A DNA stretch of 64,000 nt, taken from NCBI GenBank assembly GCA_029962745.1, contig CM057169.1, positions 18,912,156-18,976,155 on the forward strand. Direction: 5' to 3'. Under the pieces are notes generated by a model. It made no database searches. It saw only the letters and a list, made by a program, of their open reading frames with translations, and was not told the DNA's origin. Position numbers and translations under genes: made by a program. This document shows, piece by piece, positions 1 through 12,200 of this stretch; position 1 is the first letter of the stretch, and each line of letters starts with the position of its first letter. Origin of the DNA: Echinometra lucunter. Taxonomy: Eukaryota; Echinodermata; Echinoidea; Camarodonta; Echinometridae.

Positions 1-623
1 GGATTACGGATGATCAGCAGCTCACCAAGATCTGCCTTGAAGATGCGGGATGGGAAGAGACGGCCATCCATGCAGGTCACTAGTACAGCTAGAGGCTATA
101 AAGAAATAAGAAAATAGGACTTTTAAAAAAATTGCGTGAATGTGGGTATGAAAAAAAAGGACCTACATGCAGGAGAGGGAAAACTGACCAATCCCAAGGA
201 AGAGTCGAAGAGATAAAACAGAAATGAAGAATGGGAAAAGAGAATAGAAAGCGGACAATTTTCATACATGGACATGATGATTATACTAATTACAGAAAAA
301 ATGAAGAACAGAGAAAATCATGAATAGAAAGAAAACTTTCTGACGTTGGTGTACATTTAGAAAATTTTAACCCAGTCCCTAAAGAATTTCTGAATTCCCC
401 CAAAGATTAAATACAGGAACCACCCAGTTCCAGTAGAGAATGGGTTAAATCAATTTCGAAATTTTATGCAAACATAATGACATCTGTCATCTATGAGACC
501 TTACATCTTCCTGTTTTGTCAAAAAACAAAAAACTACCAGGGCTCTGTGTTATTAAGAGGAAGGAAGCTGTCCACTGTGATCTGCACGTAATGGCAAAGT
601 TCAGCCATTTCTGTGTCAGATTC

Positions 624-892
624 CACTATGAACATGGCGGACAAAGAAAGCGGACAAAATAAACAACCTCTCATTCTACCCTTCACAATGGTTCTGGTAG
701 TCAAAAGAACATCCCTTCACAGCTATTATGTTTAATCATGTAGTTCCAGGTGAATATGCATGTGACACCTGTTCCACATATTTTAGACAATAGCAGTGAA
801 GGGATGTTCTTTTGACTACCAGAACCATTGTGAAGGGTAGAATGAGGGGTTGTTTATTTTGTCCGCTTTCTTTGTCCGTCATGTTCATAGTG
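624..892. mobile_element. CACTA-ended MITE, copy 1 (269 bp)
   Basis: Nearly perfect inverted arms of about 100 bp begin CACTATGAACATG and end CATGTTCATAGTG, around a loop of about 65 bp. It is flanked by a direct 3-bp duplication TTC (621-623 and 893-895). The CACTA terminus plus a 3-bp target duplication fits the EnSpm/CACTA superfamily. No transposase. Confidence 0.85.
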
Positions 893-3115
893 TTCTTGGC
901 CAACTGCAGAGTAAAATTTAGACGTGATGTGTAATTAATCAATTCAAAGAGAAGTTCCTCCTTTGACATTTTTAAAAATTGTGTTCTGCAAAGTTGTTAA
1001 GATCAAAAGCATTACCATGGCAACTACTATACAACGCACATTAATTCTCCTTTGAATTAGTACAGGTACCTCAATTTACAAAGTACAAAATATGTATCAT
1101 GTCGCACAGTGATATTAAACTGTTCAGATTCATATACATTTAAATCCTGCTTCAAAAGTACACAGGCCCATTATGAACCAAAATAAAATCACACTTAAAA
1201 TAACAAGAAAATTAAAAGAAGAATGATGTCACATACACCGTCAGGTCCGCTGAGCTTTACTTCTTACAGACGACCAACAGGACATGTTACATGTAGGTAG
1301 CATCACACTTTACATGTTTACTGACACCTGTAAATTTTGGCGTTTATTTTTCAAACTACACTCTACAGTCATCATTTATTTATCGCAGCTTACTTTTTAC
1401 ACTATAAAATATTCTCTTTAAAAAACCTGCAAAAAACCAAACTAATGTTATTCAATACATCACTTGACCCTGTCTTGAAACTAACCTGTCGAATATACAT
1501 CGCATCTGGTACTGTACTAAACTGCTTCAAAACATGAAGAGTCTCTCACGATTCTCTAATTTAATCTCTCAAAACAACAGTGAAGTTATAAGATGACCTT
1601 CTAAACTACTGCTACAGTGCAAACTACCACATGTACATGTCAAATACAAGTACATTTTATGCAACTACTGCACATGTATGCCACACATGTCAGGTCAATT
1701 GGAATATGTTTAAAATGCATTTTAAAAGTACCAGTACCTTCTACACGTACATAACGCATTGAAGTGTACCAGCACAAAATAGAGGGGGAGGAGAAAAAAG
1801 TCTCAGGAAGCAATAAGAAATTAAATTTGACTATTAAAGGAAGTCTCATAAAATCTCACTAATTCAACTCACGGTTTCAGAGGTAAATTGGAGTGCAAAT
1901 ATCTACCAATCAAATTTGAAACAAAATAAATACCAAGCTGGGCTAAAAGCAAGAAAAGTTGATGATCTTAATGGATGGTATATACCAGGGTAGTCCTACA
2001 TGTATATGAGCACAAAAGTGTGGTACATGTATATTACTCAATGCATTGGTCTTAAGCTTCTCATATAGGTCCAAACAACTCATGCTAGCAATGATGACTT
2101 ACATCAACATTTATCATACTACAATAGTTTAAATGAATCAAAGAATAGTAATTATTCAGTGTTACATTTTCACTAGAGCATTGGTTGTATTTTTCATCTG
2201 AAAAAAAAGTGTTAATGCTTGAGGCTTGCTTTTGGACAAACAATTTGTTGGATATCTTGAATTTGTCTGCCTCCTTTTTTGCATTTTTTTTTTCTTTCTT
2301 TCACTTTTCTCTCACAACATTTTATCTAAATTTATAAATCATATATGAAAAATTTATAGAAAAATCCACTTACTGGTTTAAGTCCCACTTGGAAGGGACG
2401 TGTCTGTGAGGCTTGTTGGCTTGAAAATCTTCTCGAAACCTGCACAAGCACCTTCCTAATTAGGCGAGATCCCCCAGTCTGCATGGTCTTTATGTGGCTG
2501 TCTTTGAGCTTTGAATTTCTGTGTGGTATTAAAGCATGCTAAAGTGAAAGACTGAACTCTGTTGACTGGGCTGATGTATCATTTACACGTTAAACATCTC
2601 TGTTTTCAATATCCTTATAGATCACTCATGCTACATTTTATTTCTTATGCTGGGCATGTAATTCGACTTGAAAGGGTATCTAACTTCCTTAAAAGGGGTC
2701 TTGTAACACAGAAAGCATTTGTCTATCTCAGGCTGTGTATGGGCTTTATAAAAAAATTAAAAAAAAGTGGCATTAAACTATAAGCCAAAGTGCAAGAGGG
2801 GGAAAGGACTCATGTATTTCTTCATCTCATCCAAATTAAAAAAGAAGTTGAGGAAATCCTGACAATGAAGTACAGTAATTAAGATCGTTACTTCGAGATT
2901 TCACTTGGCTTTGAGCCTAAAAATTATCTGTCATTTATCTGTCTATTCATTACAAAATAATCTACTGTAGTTAATAGCATCTGAACTGTTTCACCCTAAC
3001 AAATGCTGTATATGATCATAACAGTCTTCAAAAAAAAATCCACAAATCAAATAAAGTGGATATGGAATTTTCCTTTTTTTCTTGGCCACATAATACTCTG
3101 TCTCTTTTGGGGTTT
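893..3115. other. No gene recognised
   Basis: AT-rich sequence with scattered TACATGT motifs. Open frames are short and without family resemblance. Confidence 0.5.
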
Positions 3116-3508
3116 TCATACGTTTCTTAAAATATTCAAAGTTTGGTCTAATATATTCTTGAATTTGCAGTCTAGATAAATAAAATATTTTAAAGACAGA
3201 AATATAAAAGACAGAAATATAAAGGACAGAAATTTGTCGGATGTAACTCCAAACATTTTCTTGAAATTATCCAAAGTAAAACCCCTATCATGTTTTAAAA
3301 GAATTACTTGCAATAAATCATACCATAGGGGGGTTACCATATCACAATCACAAAACAAATGAATAGATTCAGGCATTGTTCCACAAAAGCTACAGTTTGG
3401 TGAATCCTTTCTCTTTATCTTAAACAAAAAATCATTTAATGCAATGGATTTATGAAAGACCTTGGGCAAACATGGAGAATAAGGGACCGGAACGCACGCG
3501 CATGCCAT
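3116..3508 (-). pseudogene. Non-LTR retrotransposon remnant (RT C-terminal zinc finger)
   Basis: Reads VFHKSIALNDFLFKIKRKD, then CSFCGTMPESIHLFCDCD, then PLWYDL. The C-x2-C...H-x3-C spacing is that of the zinc finger following reverse transcriptase in LINE-type proteins. Only this C-terminal piece remains, and an internal FIFLS repeat marks decay. Confidence 0.7.
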
Positions 3509-4620
3509 TTGTACTGTGCAGAGATCTGCAGCAACAGCCGAAAGTCAGGGTATGTGATAAGTCCATGATCAAGTTCAAAATGACTTTAAAATATGTTTTA
3601 ATCAAGTAATTATGTTCTAATATATTACACTGTCCTCTCGGCTTTCAAATGTGTGATTATGTGGTGAAAATCATTTTGATTTTTGTCAGAAATGTTCTCA
3701 AACTCACAAATGTTTCATCCATGAATCTTGTGCAGATCGTCCCCCTTGCCGCCGACTCTGCCGCTGCCACTGGCTGCATTTGTTTGCACACAAATGAATA
3801 TGTGCGCGCGTTCCGGTCCCCTATTCTCCGGGTTTGCCAGACCTTGAAATAAAAAGAGCGCAAACGACTACTGATTGAACACATAAAATTCACATTATGA
3901 ATCAGATTCTAAGACTTAGTACGAGGGGTACTGGCATGGCAATGGGATCACATACACACTGGGATCACACACATATCACATGTACGCAGAGTCCTCCTCG
4001 GTCCTTGCTAGCTAGCGTACTCTCATGATTCCGAAGCCGTGGATCCCGGCGTGTTCTCCCCCACACTCGCAGAAATTAGCGTAGATCTAGCTGTAGTCTC
4101 AGTAGAACTAACGTTAGACTCTCACTTAGAGCTCATGCCGTGATCCTCACTAACAGGTTGGCCTAACCAAATTGAAACCCTAAAAAAGACAATTGGTTTT
4201 TTTCAACAGCACCATTTCCTAACTTTTCTCCTCAAAATAAGGATACTTACATATTACTTAACTCAACAGATTTTGTGAAAAATTCACGACAAAATCGAGC
4301 GGTTTCCCCCAAGCCAAGGCAGAGCTCCTTGCGTCTTGCGTCATAAAGTAGCCATGTGTTTTTTATGGAGTCCTTGAAAAGACAAAGAAAGGAGAAATTG
4401 GAAGGGGGGGGGGGGGGTCGGGAATGAAAGAGAATCAAGGCCGTACGCAGCGGGGGGGGGGGGGGGGGGGCAGGAGGGTAGTTCCCCTCCCCCCACGAAA
4501 TTGTGAAAACTTACTCTTTTTTACTGAAAATTTTTACCAAAAAATCCACTACTTAAGGTTACTTAAGGTTACTTAAGGTTGAGTTCTGGACGCAGCCTCG
4601 CAGGAACTAATGGGGGGGGG
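3509..4620. other. Mixed upstream region with mildly GC-rich part
   Basis: 3730-4150 is richer in GC and CpG than its surroundings and could hold the KICS2 promoter or first exon, but no exon could be defined. G-runs lie at 4406 and 4451, and TTACTTAAGGT is repeated three times at 4550-4580. An inverted pair, GGAGAATAAGGGACCGGAAC (about 3473) against GTTCCGGTCCCCTATTCTCC (about 3810), links this stretch to the LINE remnant. Confidence 0.35.
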
Positions 4621-4623
4621 GGG

Positions 4624-4742
4624 GTGTAACATAAAGAGATACAATCAATCTTACAAGCAATTGTAACTCTTTAGTACATGGTTTGCCATAGACTTACCAT
4701 TGATATCAATCGTAAGATTGATTGTATGTTTTATGTTACACC
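4624..4742. repeat. Inverted repeat beside LINE remnant
   Basis: TGTAACATAAA...ATACAATCAATCTTAC (4626-4655) is mirrored by GTAAGATTGATTGTAT...TTTATGTTACA (about 4711-4740). Arms are about 30 bp with a loop of about 55 bp, and the element is bordered by G and C runs. Probably a small MITE. Confidence 0.6.
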
Positions 4743-4746
4743 CCCC

Positions 4747-5130
4747 TCAGATCTTGTGATCTGGGAAGATCTCTGTTGGCCTTGACATGACTGATATGGC
4801 TGGGGGAACTGCTCTATATTTGTATTTAAATTCAGCATTGTGCCAGAACTTATCTAGCTTGTTTTCAAAGTGTATAACACTATCAGCCTCAACAACAGAA
4901 TTTGGAAGGCTGTTCCACATATTTACTACTCTCATTGAGAAGAAGTTACAACGTGTACTTTTGTTAGCTCTTTTCTTGCTTAACTATTGCCGCGGGTTCG
5001 GGAAATATTGAATTCTAATATAGGAGCAAGGCTAGGGTCATACACCCTTATCATTTTAAAGGTCTCAATCATATCTCGTGCACGTCTATAAACTAGAGTA
5101 GGTAGATTCAATTTACGTAGTCTATCTTCC
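4747..5130 (-). pseudogene. LINE (CR1/jockey-like) reverse-transcriptase C-terminus
   Basis: A broken frame reads RLRKLNLPTLVYRRARDMIE, later RVVNMWNSLPNSVVEADSV and FENKLDKFW. The R-V-V-N-x-W-N-S-L-P and F-x-x-x-L-D-x-x-W signature is typical of the end of CR1-like reverse transcriptases. The two parts are in different frames, so it is dead. Confidence 0.75.
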
Positions 5131-5387
5131 ACAAAAAGTGTGCACCATATCCTTCAATTTCACTTTCAAAAATGCAAAAGCGCCATCGTGACCAGCTTGG
5201 TCCCTTTGCTCCCTCACTTTTGAGCTTCTTCAATAATTTCCAAGCTTCTTGCCCCCCTCCCAGGAAAAAAAAAATATCTGTGTATGACCATGTAGAGAAT
5301 GGAATGACATGAGCAAAGTAACCAAACAACATTCTCAAAGATGTTGTTTTCAAGTTCTTAGAGGCTATAGCAAGATGAAGTTCATTT

Positions 5388-5913
5388 CAATAAAAAGAAT
5401 AAAACATTCCCAACAAAACAGTAAAAATGAATAAAATCGGATGCAAAATAAGGAAGTTGTGAGTTTTCAGAGTTTCACAATTTCTTCACAAAACAGTTCT
5501 TGAACAGTCGCCTATTCAACGAATGAGATCATACTCACTCACTATTCTCCGTAATGATCTATACAAAATTTTCAGAAAATTTTCATTTTTTTCACTAAAA
5601 ATGAAGTTATCCATTATGTCTATACGTATTAGACTAAATACCATTTTGTAAGCATGTAACAAGTATTTAGGACAAATTTCACATTTTCATAGCTAAAATA
5701 CGAAATTATTTTTCATTTCTGTACATACAATTGTGTGGAAAATTGTGAGTATTATGAAATCAGTTCACTCACTGAATATAATATCGACTGTTCAAGAACT
5801 GTTTTGCGAAAAAAATAGCAAAAATTTAAAAATTCATAACTTCCTTATTTTTCATACCAATTGTCATCAAATTTTCACTGTTTGCTTGGATTTTTAAAAA
5901 ATTCTTTTTATTG
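5388..5913. repeat. Fold-back element, ~525 bp with long diverged arms
   Basis: CAATAAAAAGAAT at 5388-5400 is mirrored at 5901-5913. Within the arms, AAAATAAGGAAGTT and AACAGTTCTTGAACAGTCG have inverted partners near 5840 and 5785. Arms are about 130 bp and imperfect. Family unknown. Confidence 0.65.
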
Positions 5914-6180
5914 TTCAAATGATCATCTCGCTGTGGACTAATTGGCCTTTAATGAGAATGGACTTGCAAATAGTCTTGCAGAGCCATATCTAGAAAAAAA
6001 ACAACAAAGTTTGAGAAGGTTTGACACCAAGACCATATCTCATCTCCATCAACCTAGGTTAGTGTTCAGGTTTGCATTTTCAAACTTAAATTTAAAAAAT
6101 AAACATTTTTTTTTTCTTTCCTTTATTTAAATGTGTCTAAGAATATGTGCGCAGAAGTACGAATTTCCAACTTATTTCAG

Positions 6181-6280
6181 GTACAGTAAAGACACCATAA
6201 TGAGTTCAAACATATTTTTTGGTCGTCTAGCTTCAGATCGACGTCTGCTTCATGAGTTGCCGTTCATGTTCAAGGTCAAG
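6181..6280 (+). other. KICS2: KICS2 5' leader part of first coding exon
   Basis: A good acceptor (polypyrimidine stretch then TTTCAG) ends at 6180, so the exon with the start codon probably begins at 6181 and an upstream noncoding exon exists. The leader stays open in the coding frame and contains in-frame ATGs at 6200 and 6266, so the protein may begin upstream of 6281. I could not identify the upstream exon. Confidence 0.45.
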
Positions 6281-9200
6281 ATGAGCGTTAGTTTTTCCTC
6301 TTCACGGCCGGAATCATCACCGGATCATGAAGAGGGTTTCCTTGAAAAGTATTTTGAGACTCTGAGCCAGTTGGCTTTTGACAAGGCCAAAGAGCAGTTG
6401 GTAAATATCCACCTCGAATCTTTCCATGCTGTGTACTCATCGAACATCGTCGCAAGCCTGAGCCCTGAGCCGACAGCGTCGGCCCATATATTGACAGACA
6501 TGCATGTCGCTGCGCTGAACTATGCCGTATGCGCTCTGCACGTATATCTGTACGCGCAGTGAAGACATTAGTTCAAGGAGCTTTGGCAGACATGCATGTC
6601 GCTGTGCTGAACTATGCCATATGTGATCTGCAGCACCTTACTCATTGGCCTACTCGTTCGCTTGCGAACACAACCAATGCTCGCTGCAGCTGCATTGTCG
6701 GCCCACTACGGGGCAGTGAGGTTATAGGAAAAAGTAGAAAGGTTTACTAATTAAATCATAAAGTATGCACAGACAGAATTTAAATGAATTCGCGACTCCC
6801 GCATTCGATCAACCAGTGGAGTACATGTATTATGCCTACAAAATGTACGTGCGCTTTGGGTACGAACGATGATGTTGTTATTGTTTCGTATTGGTCGATC
6901 ATATCGATTGTTGGTACTGGTTTGAAGTCGAGTGCAAGTTACCATCTCTGACCTATCACTTAACTTAAGCAGCATATTATAAGAGAGAAGAAGTTCAGAT
7001 ATTACTTGGACCTGTTTTTTAAAGGGTTATGATTGATGTAAATTAATTTTCTTTCTGTGAAACAAATCCCCATCTATTTTTTTAACATCAAGGATAGCCC
7101 AAATACACACTGTTACATGTATTCCTTTTTTTTTTTCTTTGACTCTGCTTTGTCACAGGATAAGGAGAAAGAGACAAACCGGACATCGGGCAGTAGTGGA
7201 GGGGGTAGTTGGACTACACTCCTCAATGCTTTAACATTCCTCATTGCTGCAGAAAAAAGCTACATATCACTTTCTTTCCTGGAACTCAAATGGTTTGTCA
7301 GGAAAGAGGTATGTCGGAGGTTTCAGTCAGTTCTTGAAGAATTTCATTCATGGCTTTAGGCAATTTGAATGCCAGAATTGTTTTCATTTTTAAGTTTTGC
7401 TTTAAGCAGAGAGTTTTTGGCTGGGTAAAATGATGCTCTTAATCTCTCTGAATTTAATTTTAACCCTGGGTCTAAAACTGTTTAACCCTAATCATAACCA
7501 ATAGCAATCAGCAACAATAACCCTATAAATATCTTTTAAGAAAATAAAGATTGGAGGAGAAAATTTCACGAGAGTTTGTTCTGGATCCATGATACATTAA
7601 AAGAAATTCAATTTATGAATCTCAATGTTTTAACTATTATCATTTTATTACAATATGAATATAGTTTGATATATGATTTTGACAAGAATTTTAATTTTTT
7701 AATGATTTTAATTGTATATAATTATTTCTGTTTTTAATGCTTATTTTATGTTAACAGCGCATTGCTGTCAGTCATCGGACTAATTGGACTGCTTTGTATA
7801 TTTTACACATGTGTGATATTAAAACCGTAATTAAATTGAATTGAATTTTTTCTTTCCACTACAGTCTTCTAGGAGGGGCCTGTACACCATGGCAATGGGA
7901 GAACTGAGGCGTATCGAAGCCAAGTGTCACGAAGCAGGGTCACACGATGGTCAGGGGTCATTGTCCCCTAGAGACAGACTCCTGGCCCATCTTTGTGAGC
8001 AGCTGAGTCATTTCATAGAGGCCAGGCAGGACCTCATGAATATGTATCCTTTTTGATCCGAAGTGGCCTTTTGATGAAAACTGGTTTCACTTTCAATGAA
8101 TTTGTTTTTTTTTAAGTAATCACATAAGATAGCCTACTAGTAGATGTATGAACTAATATATGCATTGTAACAATTGTGAAAAATGGCAGATTGTTCATTT
8201 TTTCAAGATTGAACAAAATGTTCTGTAGATCAGGGTGAATAGAAAATCAAGAGACTATTTCTTTCCATCATTTGTGAGAAAGAAATAAACCCTGCCCAAG
8301 TGACTGTTTGTGATGGCCTTTCTGCAGCATGAGGCTGTAAAGTACAGTGATGTAATTCATGACAAAACTTTTTGGAACCTTGATTAGAAGGATATTGTAG
8401 ATATAATTGTATTTTGAACAGAAATGAGACAGATAAAAGTATGATAATTTGTACAGTGGAATGAATATATTATTTGATGAAAGTCCTTGACCTATCCCCT
8501 ATGTAGATATGAACGCCTGTGCACCCTTGGAATACAGAAAAGTGAAGTGGACTATGAGGAACTCAAAAGCACTGTGGAGGACATCAAAGAAAGGTTTCAT
8601 GAACTAAAATTTATGGGGAGGGGGCACAGTGTTGTCTGCGACTTTGGGGTTAAATGAGGCACCCCCAAAAAACAGAGAACCTTCTTTTTTTCTGTTCTCT
8701 TCAGAAAATTTCAGATGTTTCCCCCTTCCCGGTTTCAAGACAGGATATTTCCATATAATCCTACATACAGTCAGTTTCGTAAACCCTAGCTGCACAATTA
8801 AAGCCCAACTTGGCATGTACACTGCATGATGATAAATCACCTTCAAAAGGATGCTGCTCCAAAATTTGTCTAGTGAAGATGGTGACACGCAGTGTGATGG
8901 AGTAAAAATATGCAACTGTGTGCATTAGTGACCCTCGCAAGAACTCCTCAATCTGCATGATATGATATACAGAAATATGGAGCATGTTGAGGTTATCTCA
9001 TTTCATTTTAATAGCTCTAGTGAATTTTCAAGTGTTTTACCACCTTGTGCACCTCCCCCCCCCCCCCCAAAAAAAAAAGCTACCTCACTCCCTAATTCCT
9101 AACTGTTGTGTACAGAAGAATTTATCAAAAAATAAGAGGTACAGATGTTTGTCATTACTTTTTTACTATGAGAATTGAGATAAACTTTAAATCTTCCATC

Positions 9201-12200
9201 ATTGGTTTCAGGACATCCAAGCGGTTCCACCACCCGGTGCTGGTCCCAATCCGTAACAGCTTCAGCGTTGAGCTAGAGCTCCTGCTCACCCTGATGCAGA
9301 CTGAATGCAACATGGCGTCATGGAGGTTCCTGCCTGCCCTGCTATGTCTGCAGGACTCTCACGTCAAGCTGGATGCATGGGGAGCTGCCTTCAAAGCTAA
9401 AGATGTGAGCCGATCTTGTATTTCTCATAGACTTTTAATTATGTTGTTCTGCCATCATTTGCAAAAGTTTAAGACCACCCTTCCAAAATGCAATAAAAAT
9501 GCAAAATACAAAGCTAAACATATTACTTTTTCAGAATTCAGACATACATTTATTTTCAACACGCTCATATCGGCTTATACCATTACTCTTATTTAGTGAC
9601 ACTGTAGTATACAAGTTATGTAATGATTCGGTGAGGCACAAGAAAGTATTCCAAGTTATTTACATACCCGCATATTGACAGGTGGTCTTAAACTTTTTGG
9701 TACTTGTATTGATAAATACATCCTATGAAGAAATTCAGATTGTTGTTAGCTATAAGTATTGTGTAGTTGTAGCTAGTAAGTCAGGCTAACATTGACAAGA
9801 ATGATTTGTCTTTGGTGATGTGACTTCTTCTCAAGCAGTGTTTCCATGGGTTTCTATTTTGTCAAAAAATTTGTTTTCAAGATAATAATGAATTCTGGTA
9901 ATGAAATATCCTTTTTAGAGAAATATGATCATTCGATATGACATTTGATTCTGTGACAACAATATTTGTTTATATTCAGAACTGAGGATTATCCTTATGG
10001 GTTTTGGTAAGATAAGATAAGATGAGATAAGATTTTATTAAACTCTATCGACCCCTGATCAGGAGTATGAGAGTCTCAACGGTTGCAGTTGAAGTTGAGG
10101 TGTGCTTGGAGGTTAGGCAGGGTTCCACACTAGCATTTTTGGTAGGGGGCCTGGATTGAAATTCCGAGCTCTGTATTGCCCTGCATGAAAAATTTTCAAT
10201 TTGGGGGGGGGGGGGGACCTAAATTTTGGGGACCCATGTGTCCTGGGCGCCTATTAGCGTTGAGCCCTGAGTTAGATGTGGTGAAATTTACTATTTTGAA
10301 GCAATTGTTCCCCAGAGCATGAACCATTTTTCACATGGTAGAAATATGTTTCATGTGTACATTCTTGTATTGCAGCCCAAAAAGAAGCTGTATGCCCTGG
10401 TGCAGGTGAAAAATTCTGGTATTCCTCCACTCTTCTGTTGGCTAGTCAAGATGCAGGGAGCTCAGATATCCAAGGTATGTAAGGTGTCCTTAACCCTTTG
10501 ACTTCTGGAACTGGGTGGTCCCTGTATAAACCCTAATCAGGCTGGGCTTTTTTGGTTATGCTATATCATGGGGGGGGGGGGGGGCAGAATCCATCCCCCC
10601 CCCCCAGATCTCGGCCGCCGGCGATGCCATTGCGCCGAAAATTGGCATGCGCATCACCCACAACGTAATCTACGGGACTGTATACTTAATTGCTTCAAAA
10701 TTATACCATTTTATTTTTGATTAATTAATTATGCTAATTTATGCATGAAATCAGAATTTTGCTCTAAATCGTTAAATAAAGCTCCAAAACTGCTAATTTT
10801 TTGTCTAGACCCTCTTCGTAGTATTCTTAGTAGATGTACTTGAAAAAAAAATCGGTATCGAAATTAATTTCTTATGTATTTTATTGTCTTTTTGAATTTC
10901 TTATGTATTTCTTTGTTTTTTAACCTTTTGTTTTTTTATTATTTTTTCGATGAAATTTGTTGGGGATCATTTGTTGCAATCATACATTTATGAATTTTGG
11001 CTGAAAGCACATTTTGTATTGAAATTGTACATGAAATCACGTTTTTTGAGCAATTTTTGGTCTGACATGCAAGTACGAAAAGTTACGTAACTTTGAAACT
11101 GCATGCCCAGACGTCGCAAATTTGGTCTCAAAAGATGCGTGAGATTTGAAAGAAAAAAGTCATGAAATGCCATATCGATTGCTTTGCGCGTTAGGGACAT
11201 ATCGCACGAAATGTGTAGGGGGTGGATTCCACCCCCTCCCCCCCCCCAGCCTTTTTAGGGTTAAGTCTAAGGGAATTCGAGAATTCAGAAGTCAACATGT
11301 TAATTAGCATACTCTCTGTTCGGAGCCAGAAGGTCATATCATTTTACACAGACTTAACACCCTTCTGGCTCCAAACAGACGATACTTTTTTGCACCATGT
11401 TTTTTGGACAATCATCATTAATTCATTTTTCAAATGTTTGTAGAAAAGCTTGTTGCAGTGGTCACATTAGGCATAAAATACATTCTGTGGGAACAAACTG
11501 TTATGATGGTTCTTATGTCCGTTTTGGAAAGAAAAACAGACTTTAGTCTATACATGTATATGCATAGACTGATGACTTCATTCTAGGGCAGGATTAGCAA
11601 CCCATGGTTCAGAATGGTTCACATAATCAGATAAAGTATCATTCAGGCAGCAGAACAACGAAACCATGAAATTTGAAAATAGTTTTTGTGAAATAGTATT
11701 TAGCATTGCAAACGTTTTACATTTTATGACAGATTTTTTAAAAGGGGCTTTGATGAATAAGTCCAGATGGGGAACAGAAAAGTTATTCTTCTTCATCGAA
11801 CAGTATCAACTGCTAATGTGATTTGGAGATATTTTTCCAAATTTTTGTTTTTACAGTTCAGTCTCTACTTTCATAGCACACTGAGCAAACAAGCACCACC
11901 AGGAGAGATGAAAACACACCTATCTAACCTACCCATTGATTACTACAACAAGTAAGCAGTTTTTCTTACCAGTATACTATAAAAACTTCATCCATCAGCC
12001 GTTTCTACGCCAAAGAATTGATTAAACCATTGCTCATGGGAACTGGGTGGTCCCTGCAATAAGCCTGTGGCAATTAGAGAATTCAGTGGCCATTGGGTTA
12101 AATAGTACCTTCCAGCATAAGACTGATGCATGTTACATTTCTCTAAAGCTCAACACCCAGGCATCTGGTATCAAGTTTCCTAGTTCTTGCATGTAATTTC

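Noticed and set aside
6401..6750. Open frames after KICS2 exon 1
   Set aside because: They read past the donor at 6401 into a duplicated intronic segment, while KICS2 similarity resumes only at 7159.
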